A DNA stretch of 58,003 nt, from positions 1-58,003 of IMG/VR virus record IMGVR_UViG_3300005293_000003; one strand, given 5' to 3'. The notes under the pieces are model-generated. The model was not told where the DNA came from, ran no database searches, and was given only the letters and a program-made list of their open reading frames with translations. The position numbers and the translations under genes are program-made. Shown here piece after piece: positions 22,692 through 29,529 of the stretch; the first letter of the stretch is position 1, and every line of letters starts with the position of its first letter. Source of the stretch: a virus.

Positions 22692-24337
22692 TGTGACTTT
22701 GCCATATAGCGAATTGAGAGCAGCATGGTTGAACTGGCTACGCTGGATGAATCTCCGGCCCCATCACGGGCCAGCATGATCTGAACGTATTGACCCGGAA
22801 CCATCGCCGCCGCCCAACCAGTCAAAGTAATGCCGGTAGTATATTCCACGTCTGAAGCAGCTCCAGCGGCATCGGTCGGAGAATTGAAAAGGATGTAGTT
22901 ACTGCAAGCGGTTTGAACATTGCTCCTGACCGCAGAGGCCGCAGGCGAATACATTGCGATGGAATATTTCCTTTGATTGGTGTCGGCGCCAATGCTCTCA
23001 GCAAAGTCAGCAGTCATTTCCACTGTCGTATCAATGTCTGTGGGAACCCACATGAAGTAGGCCGCATAATTTGCATTGGTGGCTGCCGATGCAGAGAAAG
23101 TTGCCTGCCCGGAAAGACCGCTTGAGGAAGTGCTGGTTGCGATGTTGAGAGTTGCCCCGGTTCCGTCGGTGAGCCTTGGAGCAAACAACTGGATGTACTT
23201 GTAGGTTCTAAGAGTATTACCCGCCGTGGTTGAGTTATAAGGACCGAACAGCCCATTAGTTCCTATCAATTGATTGGCTGATCCAACTCCAGCCAGAGTC
23301 GAGTTAGTTGTTCCAGAAGACGACCAATTGTCCGATGATCCACTACCAACTCCATTGGTCCCACTTGAAATCGTCACGGTCTGGCCAGTGCCACCCACAA
23401 TCACCGCAGAATTCCCGGAGCCTGAAGAACTGTTAGTCCAATAATAAGTTGCCAGTGGGACCAGAACCGCGGTGATGTCGTTCGTCACCTGGATAGCCAG
23501 ACCCAGAGCCGCCGTAGAGATTTCCGTTCTGGCTAGAAGAGCAAATGTGCTCCCGCCAGCTTGGTCCACCATGAGGTCTATTGCGGAGTCTCCGTTTACT
23601 GCTGCGCCGGTTAATGCTGCTGTAGCCCTAGCAAGAACTGTCTGAGTGCCGTTGGTATAGACCGTGTTGAGTACAAAGTTAGTTTGCGTAGTCGTGGTTG
23701 CTCCGCCGCTGCCTCCAGTTGGAGTTTCCCAGGTAATGGTTCCACCTGTATTCCAGGTTGGAACTTGACCATTTGCCGGAGTGTCGCTTGCGAGCACTCC
23801 AACTAAGTAAGTATTTGCTGTGCCATCATAGAATTGAACCGCTCCTCTACCTACTCCCCAGATATTGTTGTCTCCGGCTATCTCACCAAAGGCATCGGTG
23901 GTTGGAGCTGCGCCATTGGGAAGCTGTAAGGAGCCTGTGAAGATTGGATCGGCCAGTGGAGCTAGGTCGGTTATGGCCAGTGCGCTGTTCGTCAGATTCT
24001 TGAGTGCGTCATAAATCGCAATCTTGCCCGCCGTCACATTGAGCATCATCAAACTATTCGTTAGCACGAGCGCATCCATTGCATTTGCTCCGCTGCCATT
24101 CACTGAGAGTCCGGCTAGGTTTGTGATGGAGAAATTGTTTCCATCAGCATTGGCAACTAGAGGGAAAGAGGCTGATCCACCACTGGAACTCAAAACATTT
24201 CCCACTGACAAGCTTAATCCAGATCCAAGAGTAACTACATTTGTGGTCAGAATATTCCTCTGCAAAGCAGGGGGAGCCGCCGCATATATTTGGAAGTGAG
24301 CCATTCCGATTGCGGCAATGACAAATAGAATTCTCAT
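22688..24337 (-). CDS. fibre-like protein with Sec signal, 549 aa
   Basis: ATG 24335-24337 overlaps the stop of 24334-24588 (ATGA), which fixes the start in preference to a longer frame. A signal (MRILFVIAAIGMAHFQIYAA) is followed by phage-fibre-like repeats rich in Ser, Thr, Gly and Asn (SFPLVANADGNNFSITNLAG, ADPIFTGSLQLPNGA). The C-terminal part (about 390-549) is a beta-rich knob-like region (YKYIQLFAPRLTDGTGA, GQYVQIMLARDG). It lies directly downstream of the small tail genes after the capsid gene. A tail fibre or fibre-tip protein is likely. Confidence 0.72.
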   Translation of the reverse strand: MRILFVIAAIGMAHFQIYAAAPPALQRNILTTNVVTLGSGLSLSVGNVLSSSGGSASFPLVANADGNNFSITNLAGLSVNGSGANAMDALVLTNSLMMLNVTAGKIAIYDALKNLTNSALAITDLAPLADPIFTGSLQLPNGAAPTTDAFGEIAGDNNIWGVGRGAVQFYDGTANTYLVGVLASDTPANGQVPTWNTGGTITWETPTGGSGGATTTTQTNFVLNTVYTNGTQTVLARATAALTGAAVNGDSAIDLMVDQAGGSTFALLARTEISTAALGLAIQVTNDITAVLVPLATYYWTNSSSGSGNSAVIVGGTGQTVTISSGTNGVGSGSSDNWSSSGTTNSTLAGVGSANQLIGTNGLFGPYNSTTAGNTLRTYKYIQLFAPRLTDGTGATLNIATSTSSSGLSGQATFSASAATNANYAAYFMWVPTDIDTTVEMTADFAESIGADTNQRKYSIAMYSPAASAVRSNVQTACSNYILFNSPTDAAGAASDVEYTTGITLTGWAAAMVPGQYVQIMLARDGAGDSSSVASSTMLLSIRYMAKSQ

Positions 24338-24588
24338 GCGATGACCTGTTCCCAGCCGGTATTGTTTGTTCCTGAAGAAGTTTTGATCCAATAAGCCCCA
24401 GCAGCCGTGTAAAACACAGCCGGACGGGTGCCAGTGACAACTCCATTGGGGTTTCCGGAGCCAAAAAACACTTCCTGAGACCCACCGCCTCCCCCACCTC
24501 CAGGACCAAGGCTGACTAACTTTTGGAGAGAGCGTTGCTCGGAATCAAACGGCATCGCATCGTTATCTTCTGGGAAAAAACTTGGCAC
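24334..24588 (-). CDS. small tail-fibre-type protein, 84 aa
   Basis: The N-terminal PSFFPEDNDAMPFDSEQRSL is a copy of a motif also found twice in the upstream gene. A poly-Gly run (GPGGGGGGGSQ) is followed by FFGSGNPNGVVTG and a C-terminal YWIKTSSGTNNTGW, which is the common phage fibre ending. The N-terminal motif may attach to the virion while the C-terminus is the short display part. Confidence 0.7.
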   Translation of the reverse strand: MPSFFPEDNDAMPFDSEQRSLQKLVSLGPGGGGGGGSQEVFFGSGNPNGVVTGTRPAVFYTAAGAYWIKTSSGTNNTGWEQVIA

Positions 24589-24606
24589 AGGATTTTGACT
24601 TTCTCT

Positions 24607-24801
24607 TTAGGACCTCAAGGCATTTATCTTGATGTATAATCGCTCCTCGTCATCTCCGGGCATCGGTTCAGATCCTTCGGGATAGAAGGATGGCCCCATA
24701 TCACCATTGGCAATGAAAAGAAGCGAGCAGAGCTTATGCAGAGAACGAAGCTCGCTATCCATTGGCGTAGCATCGTCGCCCTCTGGAAAGTACGCGGGCA
24801 T
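24607..24801 (-). CDS. small structural protein with two copies of a P-FYPEG motif, 64 aa
   Basis: Two tandem copies of one unit are visible: PAYFPEGDDATPMDSELRSL (residues 2-21) and PSFYPEGSEPMPGDDEERLY (about 37-56), each followed by a K-x-L helix. The same unit begins the next gene, giving three copies in all. Such units occur at the N-termini of phage fibre-type proteins and could be virion docking elements. Confidence 0.65.
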   Translation of the reverse strand: MPAYFPEGDDATPMDSELRSLHKLCSLLFIANGDMGPSFYPEGSEPMPGDDEERLYIKINALRS

Positions 24802-24839
24802 AAGAGCAAAACCGGCTTAGTAACCCTGCCGGATTATGC

Positions 24840-25223
24840 CTAAGTATTGTATGCGTCAAGTCCCACTACTACAGTATCAACATTGGCTCGCCAATTGATC
24901 AAGGTAGCAGCCTCGCCCGTGACTCTGATTCTAATCGTGGTTCCGCTGGGTTCCATGATACAGGCCCAGTTGCTATCGGTTTCATTGGAACTGACTGATG
25001 TGGTAGTGCTAACCTGCGCCAACACTCCAGCAGCCGTGGTGAAAAATGTACCGCTGAGCTGATAGCTCGCAGCCTGAAGAAGTGGCACATCCAAGGCAAT
25101 AATATTTGCCCTCACAAAGTAAGCTTTTCCGGGTCTGGTCTGTATATCAGCCAGTGTCGTAACGGTCGCATCAGTGGTTTGAATACTTGGACCCATCGGA
25201 TTGCGAGAATTTAGAGTAGCCAT
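24840..25223 (-). CDS. putative structural protein downstream of capsid, 127 aa
   Basis: A beta-type protein without signal peptide (LADIQTRPGKAYFVRANIIA, SGTTIRIRVTGEAATLINWR). It is the first gene after the major capsid gene in the leftward direction and is followed by the fibre genes. Position suggests a head decoration, head-tail or fibre-adaptor protein. No specific family is recognised. Confidence 0.6.
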   Translation of the reverse strand: MATLNSRNPMGPSIQTTDATVTTLADIQTRPGKAYFVRANIIALDVPLLQAASYQLSGTFFTTAAGVLAQVSTTTSVSSNETDSNWACIMEPSGTTIRIRVTGEAATLINWRANVDTVVVGLDAYNT

Positions 25224-25251
25224 AAAAAGAGTTCCTTTATCTGGTTAATGG

Positions 25252-26433
25252 TTAGCTCGGGCAGCTCGTCACGCCAGCGCAAGCCGGGTCGCAACGGAGA
25301 TGAACGAAAGCAATGCCGCGTTCGGGATGAATCGGCATCGAAGCCGCCGCCAGAATCCCTCGATGATAGAGAATGTTGCCATCCGGGTTACAGATACGGT
25401 CCTGGATGTTCTGCACCTTCCAGGAACCCGTATAGGTGACAGGATCAAACCGGAAGTTAGGGGCCGGATTGGTGATCGGCTCGGGAATCAACTGCTTCAT
25501 CACCATCGGGTCTTTGACGACCGTTTCCTCGTAAGGAGCACTTTCATAGGCCGTATTGACTTCAGCCTTGTTGCCCTTGCTGGCTGATGCCGTCATGAAA
25601 GCAGGGACTTCGGTGTAAACCCCGCCCGCGCATGTAAATCGGCGAGGATAAGGATCAATGATGTGAACAAACCCACGGTAGACCCGGTTATTGGTCAACA
25701 ATGGTTTGAGAAGTTCATTTGGCTCTGCCCAGCGCAGATCCTGGCGCATATCGGCATTGAGCGTGATGAGGTTTTGGCTGGTCTCCCAACTCGTGATCAG
25801 GGTCAGCACTGGCCGGCCATTGTCCCGCGCCATCGCAGACTGCATGGCGCCATCCCGGAATAACTTGGCTGCATAACGGTCCAGGATGCCCTGAGTCAGG
25901 ATTGAAGTGGCACAGACAGCCGGATAAGTGGCTGCACTGGTATTGCTTTCAGTCGGAGGACAACCCATCACGACTTTGCGCTTCACCAGCCTGAAATATT
26001 CCTGCCGATCATGGATCTCCCATTCCAGCCTTGAATACTCAGCCAGAATATCGCTGATCGAATTGAGCTGTTGGGCCAGCTCAAAAGGAGTGCGAAGATC
26101 CTCCGCGCAGAAGTCAGGGCCTTCCAAGGCTCGGCGCTGGAGGTTAAAATTGCGCGTGGTTGATCCAATCCCAACCTTGGTAACTGGAGGTAAACAGGCG
26201 CCACCCTCGGCTCCGTCTACGGTTACAACATCAGTCCAGGCTGGGGCGGCTTCCAGAGGAGCTGAACGCTCGTAGGTTAAAATATTGAGTATGTCCCCCA
26301 TTCCCTTAGGAAATGTGCCACGGGGCATGAGTTGAATCTGGGGTGAGGTGGCGAAATTACGCTGATAAATTGATTCGGCGAGGTATCTACCTGATTCCCG
26401 CACTACTATGTCTGTTACTGCCGTGCAAGCCAT
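25252..26433 (-). CDS. major capsid protein, 393 aa
   Basis: The ATG at 26431-26433 (MACTAVTDIV) is chosen over one two codons upstream. The length and features fit an HK97-fold capsid protein of podoviruses: an N-terminal segment, LAEYSRLEWEIHDRQEYF (a long helix), TLITSWETSQNLI, and a C-terminal HRGILAAASMPIHPERGIAF region. It is unusually Cys-rich at both ends (CDPACAGVTSC). It is preceded by a structured leader and lies in the late operon with portal, scaffold and terminase. The scaffold gene is separated from it by a 4.9-kb insertion. Confidence 0.8.
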   Translation of the reverse strand: MACTAVTDIVVRESGRYLAESIYQRNFATSPQIQLMPRGTFPKGMGDILNILTYERSAPLEAAPAWTDVVTVDGAEGGACLPPVTKVGIGSTTRNFNLQRRALEGPDFCAEDLRTPFELAQQLNSISDILAEYSRLEWEIHDRQEYFRLVKRKVVMGCPPTESNTSAATYPAVCATSILTQGILDRYAAKLFRDGAMQSAMARDNGRPVLTLITSWETSQNLITLNADMRQDLRWAEPNELLKPLLTNNRVYRGFVHIIDPYPRRFTCAGGVYTEVPAFMTASASKGNKAEVNTAYESAPYEETVVKDPMVMKQLIPEPITNPAPNFRFDPVTYTGSWKVQNIQDRICNPDGNILYHRGILAAASMPIHPERGIAFVHLRCDPACAGVTSCPS

Positions 26434-26468
26434 AAACAATCAAGAGTTTCTGAATGAAACTAGGTGAG

Positions 26469-26505
26469 AAAAAACTCAAGACCGCTACACCGTAGCGAGA
26501 GTCTT
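26469..26505 (-). terminator. candidate attenuator hairpin before the capsid gene
   Basis: On the minus strand AAGAC-TCT-CGCTAC, GGT, GTAGCG-GTCTT forms an 11-bp stem with a 3-nt bulge and a tight loop (26478-26505), followed by GAG and six T (26469-26474). It is 36 bp upstream of the capsid start. It could be a terminator of upstream transcription or a leaky attenuator setting capsid levels. Confidence 0.45.
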
Positions 26506-26652
26506 TCCGATGATTTGTTCTGGCCGGGAACTATGAAGGCCGAAAGGTCGTTAAGACGATTGGCTGCCCAAAGCCAGGCAAGCGATAGCCAACTATCCTT
26601 ACTACCGAGAAGATGAGTGGACTACTTTACGAAGACTGTCAACTGATTAAAG

Positions 26653-26666
26653 TAACGTTAACGTTA
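26653..26666. promoter_or_regulatory. palindromic operator-like site TAACGTTAACGTTA
   Basis: A perfect 14-bp palindrome. A second site with the same core, CGTTAACG, is at 26706-26713, about 50 bp (five helical turns) away. The pair lies in the divergent region between the capsid operon and the zinc-ribbon/HTH regulator gene at 26884, and could be the binding site for that regulator. Confidence 0.5.
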
Positions 26667-26883
26667 AAGTAAGGGGTTATCAGGCATTACAAAAATAGTT
26701 TTGGGCGTTAACGATAAAGCTCCTTGACTCAGTTCATAAAAATCCCCCTTACTATCCCCCTTCTTTTTTGGTTATTTTTCTTCAGGATGTTTGGTTGGTT
26801 AAGCGCGGGCTTATGTGTGCTCTGTATCCTGATGATGTTAGGAGCGTTTCGAGGCGATGTGATATGCTAACCATTAACAGATC

Positions 26884-27420
26884 ATGCCAGCCCCTGCTTA
26901 TCTTACCGGCCAGCGATTCGGAAAATTAACCGTGACCTCAGAGCACGGCAAAGACAACTGGGGAAAGAGCCTATGGCTATGCCGGTGCGATTGTGGTCGC
27001 GAGACGATCACAACCTGTACCCGGTTGACTCAAGGCAAAACCAGATCCTGTGGGTGTTTGTTGGGCGAGGTTAATTCAAAGATGGAACGAGTTGTGCCAC
27101 ATGGAACATCGCATGTGCTGACGGTCCTTGGCCGACTCCATAGGATCGCCAAACGGCTTGAAGATGGCAAGTGGATCATTGCCCAGGATTTGGCCGGGGA
27201 AGAAGAGGTCTCAATCAAGACCATCTACAGGATGCTGGACTTCCTACGGGACCAACTATGCTGGGACCTGGAAGTGAGTCGGATCGGGTTCAGGCTCAGA
27301 GAAAAAGGACAACAACCGGTTTGCTTAAACACAAACTCCGACATAAGGTCGGACCATAATGTTGCAAAGAACATCCGGCAGACTCATAAGCCTGGAAAAA
27401 TTCCAGTCTCCCTCCATTGA
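26884..27420 (+). CDS. putative transcription regulator: zinc ribbon plus HTH, 178 aa
   Basis: The N-terminus has GQRFGKLTVTSE, then WLCRCDCGRET and TRSCGCLLGE, the CxCDCG...SCGC zinc-ribbon pattern common in small phage DNA-binding proteins. The middle (GRLHRIAKRLEDGKWIIAQD, then SIKTIYRMLDFLRD) resembles a winged-helix or HTH_11 domain. It is on the opposite strand to the late operon and its last 96 bp overlap the 3' end of the FkbM gene. An extended -10-like TGATATGCT lies at 26860-26868. A repressor or late-switch role is inferred. Confidence 0.62.
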   Translation: MPAPAYLTGQRFGKLTVTSEHGKDNWGKSLWLCRCDCGRETITTCTRLTQGKTRSCGCLLGEVNSKMERVVPHGTSHVLTVLGRLHRIAKRLEDGKWIIAQDLAGEEEVSIKTIYRMLDFLRDQLCWDLEVSRIGFRLREKGQQPVCLNTNSDIRSDHNVAKNIRQTHKPGKIPVSLH

Positions 27421-28038
27421 CGGAATACCGTAAGTGTCTATCGCTTTCCAAAGTTGCTTGACTTGGCACTCGTTCAAATGAGGAAAACGCTCGACCTGAA
27501 CCACAGGCTTGCGCAGCGATAGCCAGTTATTAAATTCTGCCAGCAGGACCCCATCCTCGCCTTCAGTATCGAATTTGACGAACGAAATCCTGCCGGTGAT
27601 ATCACACTCATCGAGCCTGACTCTTTTTACCGGGACAGGAGCGCCTTCGGTTAAAAAGCCCCCATTGATTTGCTCGGCGTGATATCGAAATACAGCATCT
27701 CCCCTTGTGGTTCCGATAGCGTATGGATAGACGATGATTGAAGCAATATCCGGGTTAAGGGTAGCGTTCTGCATCAGGACTTCCAGGGCGGCTGGATTGG
27801 GCTCAAAGGCATGAACGGTTCCAGTCTTGCCGGCAGCAACCGCCATTGGGATGGCGGTATCTCCCGTATAGGCTCCAATGTCAATTACCGTGTCTCCCGC
27901 ATTTATGAAATTAGCCAGCCAGTCAATTGTGCCTTGGGTGAAATTCTGGCCTCGCTCATTGGGATTAAGCCACTGGTAGAACTGAATCCTGCCCCATTTT
28001 CCCAACCAGAATTCATCGAGCCGAGCGCCGTATTTCAT
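27325..28038 (-). CDS. FkbM-family methyltransferase, 237 aa
   Basis: SAM-binding motif VIDIGAYTGDTAIPMA at about residues 52-67, an acidic motif II with HAFEPNPAALEVL (about 76-88), and the family's C-terminal SFVKFDTEGED followed by a VQVERF strand. FkbM-type enzymes methylate sugars or small molecules. It forms a three-gene glyco cassette with the two glycosyltransferase genes upstream, with start overlapping the GT2 stop by four bases. A role in decorating the virion or the host envelope is inferred. Confidence 0.88.
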   Translation of the reverse strand: MKYGARLDEFWLGKWGRIQFYQWLNPNERGQNFTQGTIDWLANFINAGDTVIDIGAYTGDTAIPMAVAAGKTGTVHAFEPNPAALEVLMQNATLNPDIASIIVYPYAIGTTRGDAVFRYHAEQINGGFLTEGAPVPVKRVRLDECDITGRISFVKFDTEGEDGVLLAEFNNWLSLRKPVVQVERFPHLNECQVKQLWKAIDTYGIPSMEGDWNFSRLMSLPDVLCNIMVRPYVGVCV

Positions 28039-28745
28039 AAAGGCTTGTTCCCAAGAAATCTAACTTTCCCATATCCCAAAGACCAAGACTCCGGCAGTGC
28101 TGTTCCGGGTGGTAATTCATTCAACGGAGCAAGTCCTCCTGCCAGCCTGTCATAGGTGTTATGTTTCAGCCAAACATCTGAAGAAGGCTTGCTCTTTCCA
28201 TAGTGGAAAACGGGGCACATGGCAGCCTTAACGGAGTTGGGAACATCCTTGGCATGAACTTGACTGGGGCCACGAACCAAAGTCTCGTGAACTTTTCCAA
28301 CATAATGATAGCCCGCGTTCAATTTGAAAACTCGTGCGTGCCAATCAGGATAAAACCAAGGACAGTAATGATCGAAGTCATCTACAAATTCGTAACGCGG
28401 CACAATAATGTTATCACAAGCTCCAAGTTCCACATATTTACGCAGGGTTATTAGATCGTCAGGAAGCATAGATTCATCAGCGTCTAGTGTCATCATCCAG
28501 TCATATCCCAAACTCTCTGCACGTCCAATCAAAGCATTGCGGGCATCTGCGTAGTCATGTTTCCATTCATACAATTGCAGCGTGAACCATCTGGGTGGAT
28601 GAACAAGTGGCGAGACATCTCCCACCCATTTTGGGTCAGGTCCTGTAAAGATAATCAAACCGTCAAAGTGAGATATAACGGGTCCTAAACAAACAGATAG
28701 CAGGCTCTCAACTGGACGAGCAATCATGCCAAGACAGATTTTCAT
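28035..28745 (-). CDS. family 2-type glycosyltransferase, 236 aa
   Basis: The N-terminus MKICLGMIARPVESLLSVCL and YADARNALIGRAESLGYDWM followed by TLDADE carry the DxD-like nucleotide-sugar motif of GT-A fold enzymes. The central WHARVFKLNAGYHYVGKVHE (with VHE) is typical of the family of inverting GT2 enzymes used in glycan or peptide glycosylation. It is coupled by four-base overlaps to both neighbours. The donor and acceptor are unknown. Confidence 0.85.
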   Translation of the reverse strand: MKICLGMIARPVESLLSVCLGPVISHFDGLIIFTGPDPKWVGDVSPLVHPPRWFTLQLYEWKHDYADARNALIGRAESLGYDWMMTLDADESMLPDDLITLRKYVELGACDNIIVPRYEFVDDFDHYCPWFYPDWHARVFKLNAGYHYVGKVHETLVRGPSQVHAKDVPNSVKAAMCPVFHYGKSKPSSDVWLKHNTYDRLAGGLAPLNELPPGTALPESWSLGYGKVRFLGNKPL

Positions 28746-28942
28746 TTAAGCCACTCATCTATCCGGTCATTGGCGTAGGAGATAGCTGATCCTCCCACTT
28801 CGTCATTGACCCTACTCCAAATCTCCCGAGCTGTATCATTTTTACGGTGCATTCGTAGCTCATAGTATGCTTGAACGAATGCCCTAAAAGCCAGAGCTGC
28901 TTCTGCACCGTGCTCTTTCTGGATCTTTTCTATCATTCTCAT
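28742..28942 (-). CDS. hypothetical protein, 66 aa
   Basis: A small helical protein (EKIQKEHGAEAALAFRAFVQ, then REIWSRVNDE) with stop and start overlapping its neighbours (28742-28745 and 28939-28942). No family is recognised. It lies between the homing nuclease and the glycosyltransferase gene. Confidence 0.55.
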   Translation of the reverse strand: MRMIEKIQKEHGAEAALAFRAFVQAYYELRMHRKNDTAREIWSRVNDEVGGSAISYANDRIDEWLK

Positions 28943-29388
28943 AGGCGATTTGGTGCGAACTCTCCGTAGGCAGCAATCTCAGCCATGCGACGCGCCACTT
29001 TTGCAGCCGCCAAGGTATTGAAATTTCCAACGTGCCTGTATTGCAATGTAACCCTCCATCGTTTGTCTCTATCTCTCCATGTTACGCCTTTTACTCCAGA
29101 GGTGTTGTCTTTCCTGATTTTAGAATTGGCACAATTTTGCTTATGGGTTGCCAGCCTCAAATTAAAACGCTGATTATTCAACCCATCTCCGTCGATATGG
29201 TCAGGCTCAAATCCCGGAGGCGGATTTAGGATAAACTGGTGCATCCCCACAGTTTTATTGTTAATCTTTCTATAAGCATAAACAGTATTTGGGGAAACAC
29301 AGGTGGTCCATTTGAATTGATTCAACCACTCAAAGTCGGCGTCATCAACCTGAGCCACGTAGCCCTTTGTGAGTGCAATGGTTTTCAT
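28939..29388 (-). CDS. HNH endonuclease with AP2 domain, 149 aa
   Basis: ATG 29386-29388 (MKTIALTKGYVAQVDDADFE) overlaps the stop of the zinc-ribbon ORF; the frame extends seven codons further but this start fits the family. It has a VDDADFEWLNQFKW N-terminal motif, then HQFILNPPPGFEPDHIDGDG (HNH core), NLRLATHKQNCANSK, and NTSGVKGVTWRDRDKRWRV, a DNA-binding AP2 unit. A complete free-standing homing endonuclease, likely the agent that carried part of the glyco cassette into this site or a passenger within it. Confidence 0.88.
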   Translation of the reverse strand: MKTIALTKGYVAQVDDADFEWLNQFKWTTCVSPNTVYAYRKINNKTVGMHQFILNPPPGFEPDHIDGDGLNNQRFNLRLATHKQNCANSKIRKDNTSGVKGVTWRDRDKRWRVTLQYRHVGNFNTLAAAKVARRMAEIAAYGEFAPNRL

Positions 29389-29498
29389 TTCCACCTCCGA
29401 GACTTGCATTCTGGACAGGCTTTAGGAGTCGATACCCTGGAGGTCCATTTATAACCGCACTTCTTGCATTTGCATTCTGACTTCGTAATAGGTTTCAT
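29385..29498 (-). CDS. zinc-ribbon microprotein, 37 aa
   Basis: ATG 29496-29498 and TGA overlapping the HNH start. Four cysteines are paired as CKCKKCGYKW and CPECKSRRWK, a complete zinc-ribbon in a 37-residue protein. The ATGA overlap with the nuclease suggests co-translation. It may bind nucleic acid. Confidence 0.6.
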   Translation of the reverse strand: MKPITKSECKCKKCGYKWTSRVSTPKACPECKSRRWK

Positions 29499-29529
29499 GC
29501 GACGACTATTACGATTATTAGGAATGATG

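Larger units (their letters stand above)
26440..26880 (-). other. 441-bp non-coding gap with structured capsid leader
   Basis: No gene is seen here. On the minus strand, in order of transcription toward the capsid gene, the sequence holds a palindrome pair (26653-26666, 26706-26713), a hairpin TTGGC (26588-26592 complement) enclosing TGCC/GGCA with a 7-nt one-sided loop (26560-26592), a CCTTTCGG mini-hairpin, and the attenuator-like hairpin at 26469-26505. The part at 26665-26790 is A+T-rich and may hold divergent promoters. The gap separates the leftward capsid operon from the rightward regulator at 26884. Confidence 0.5.
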
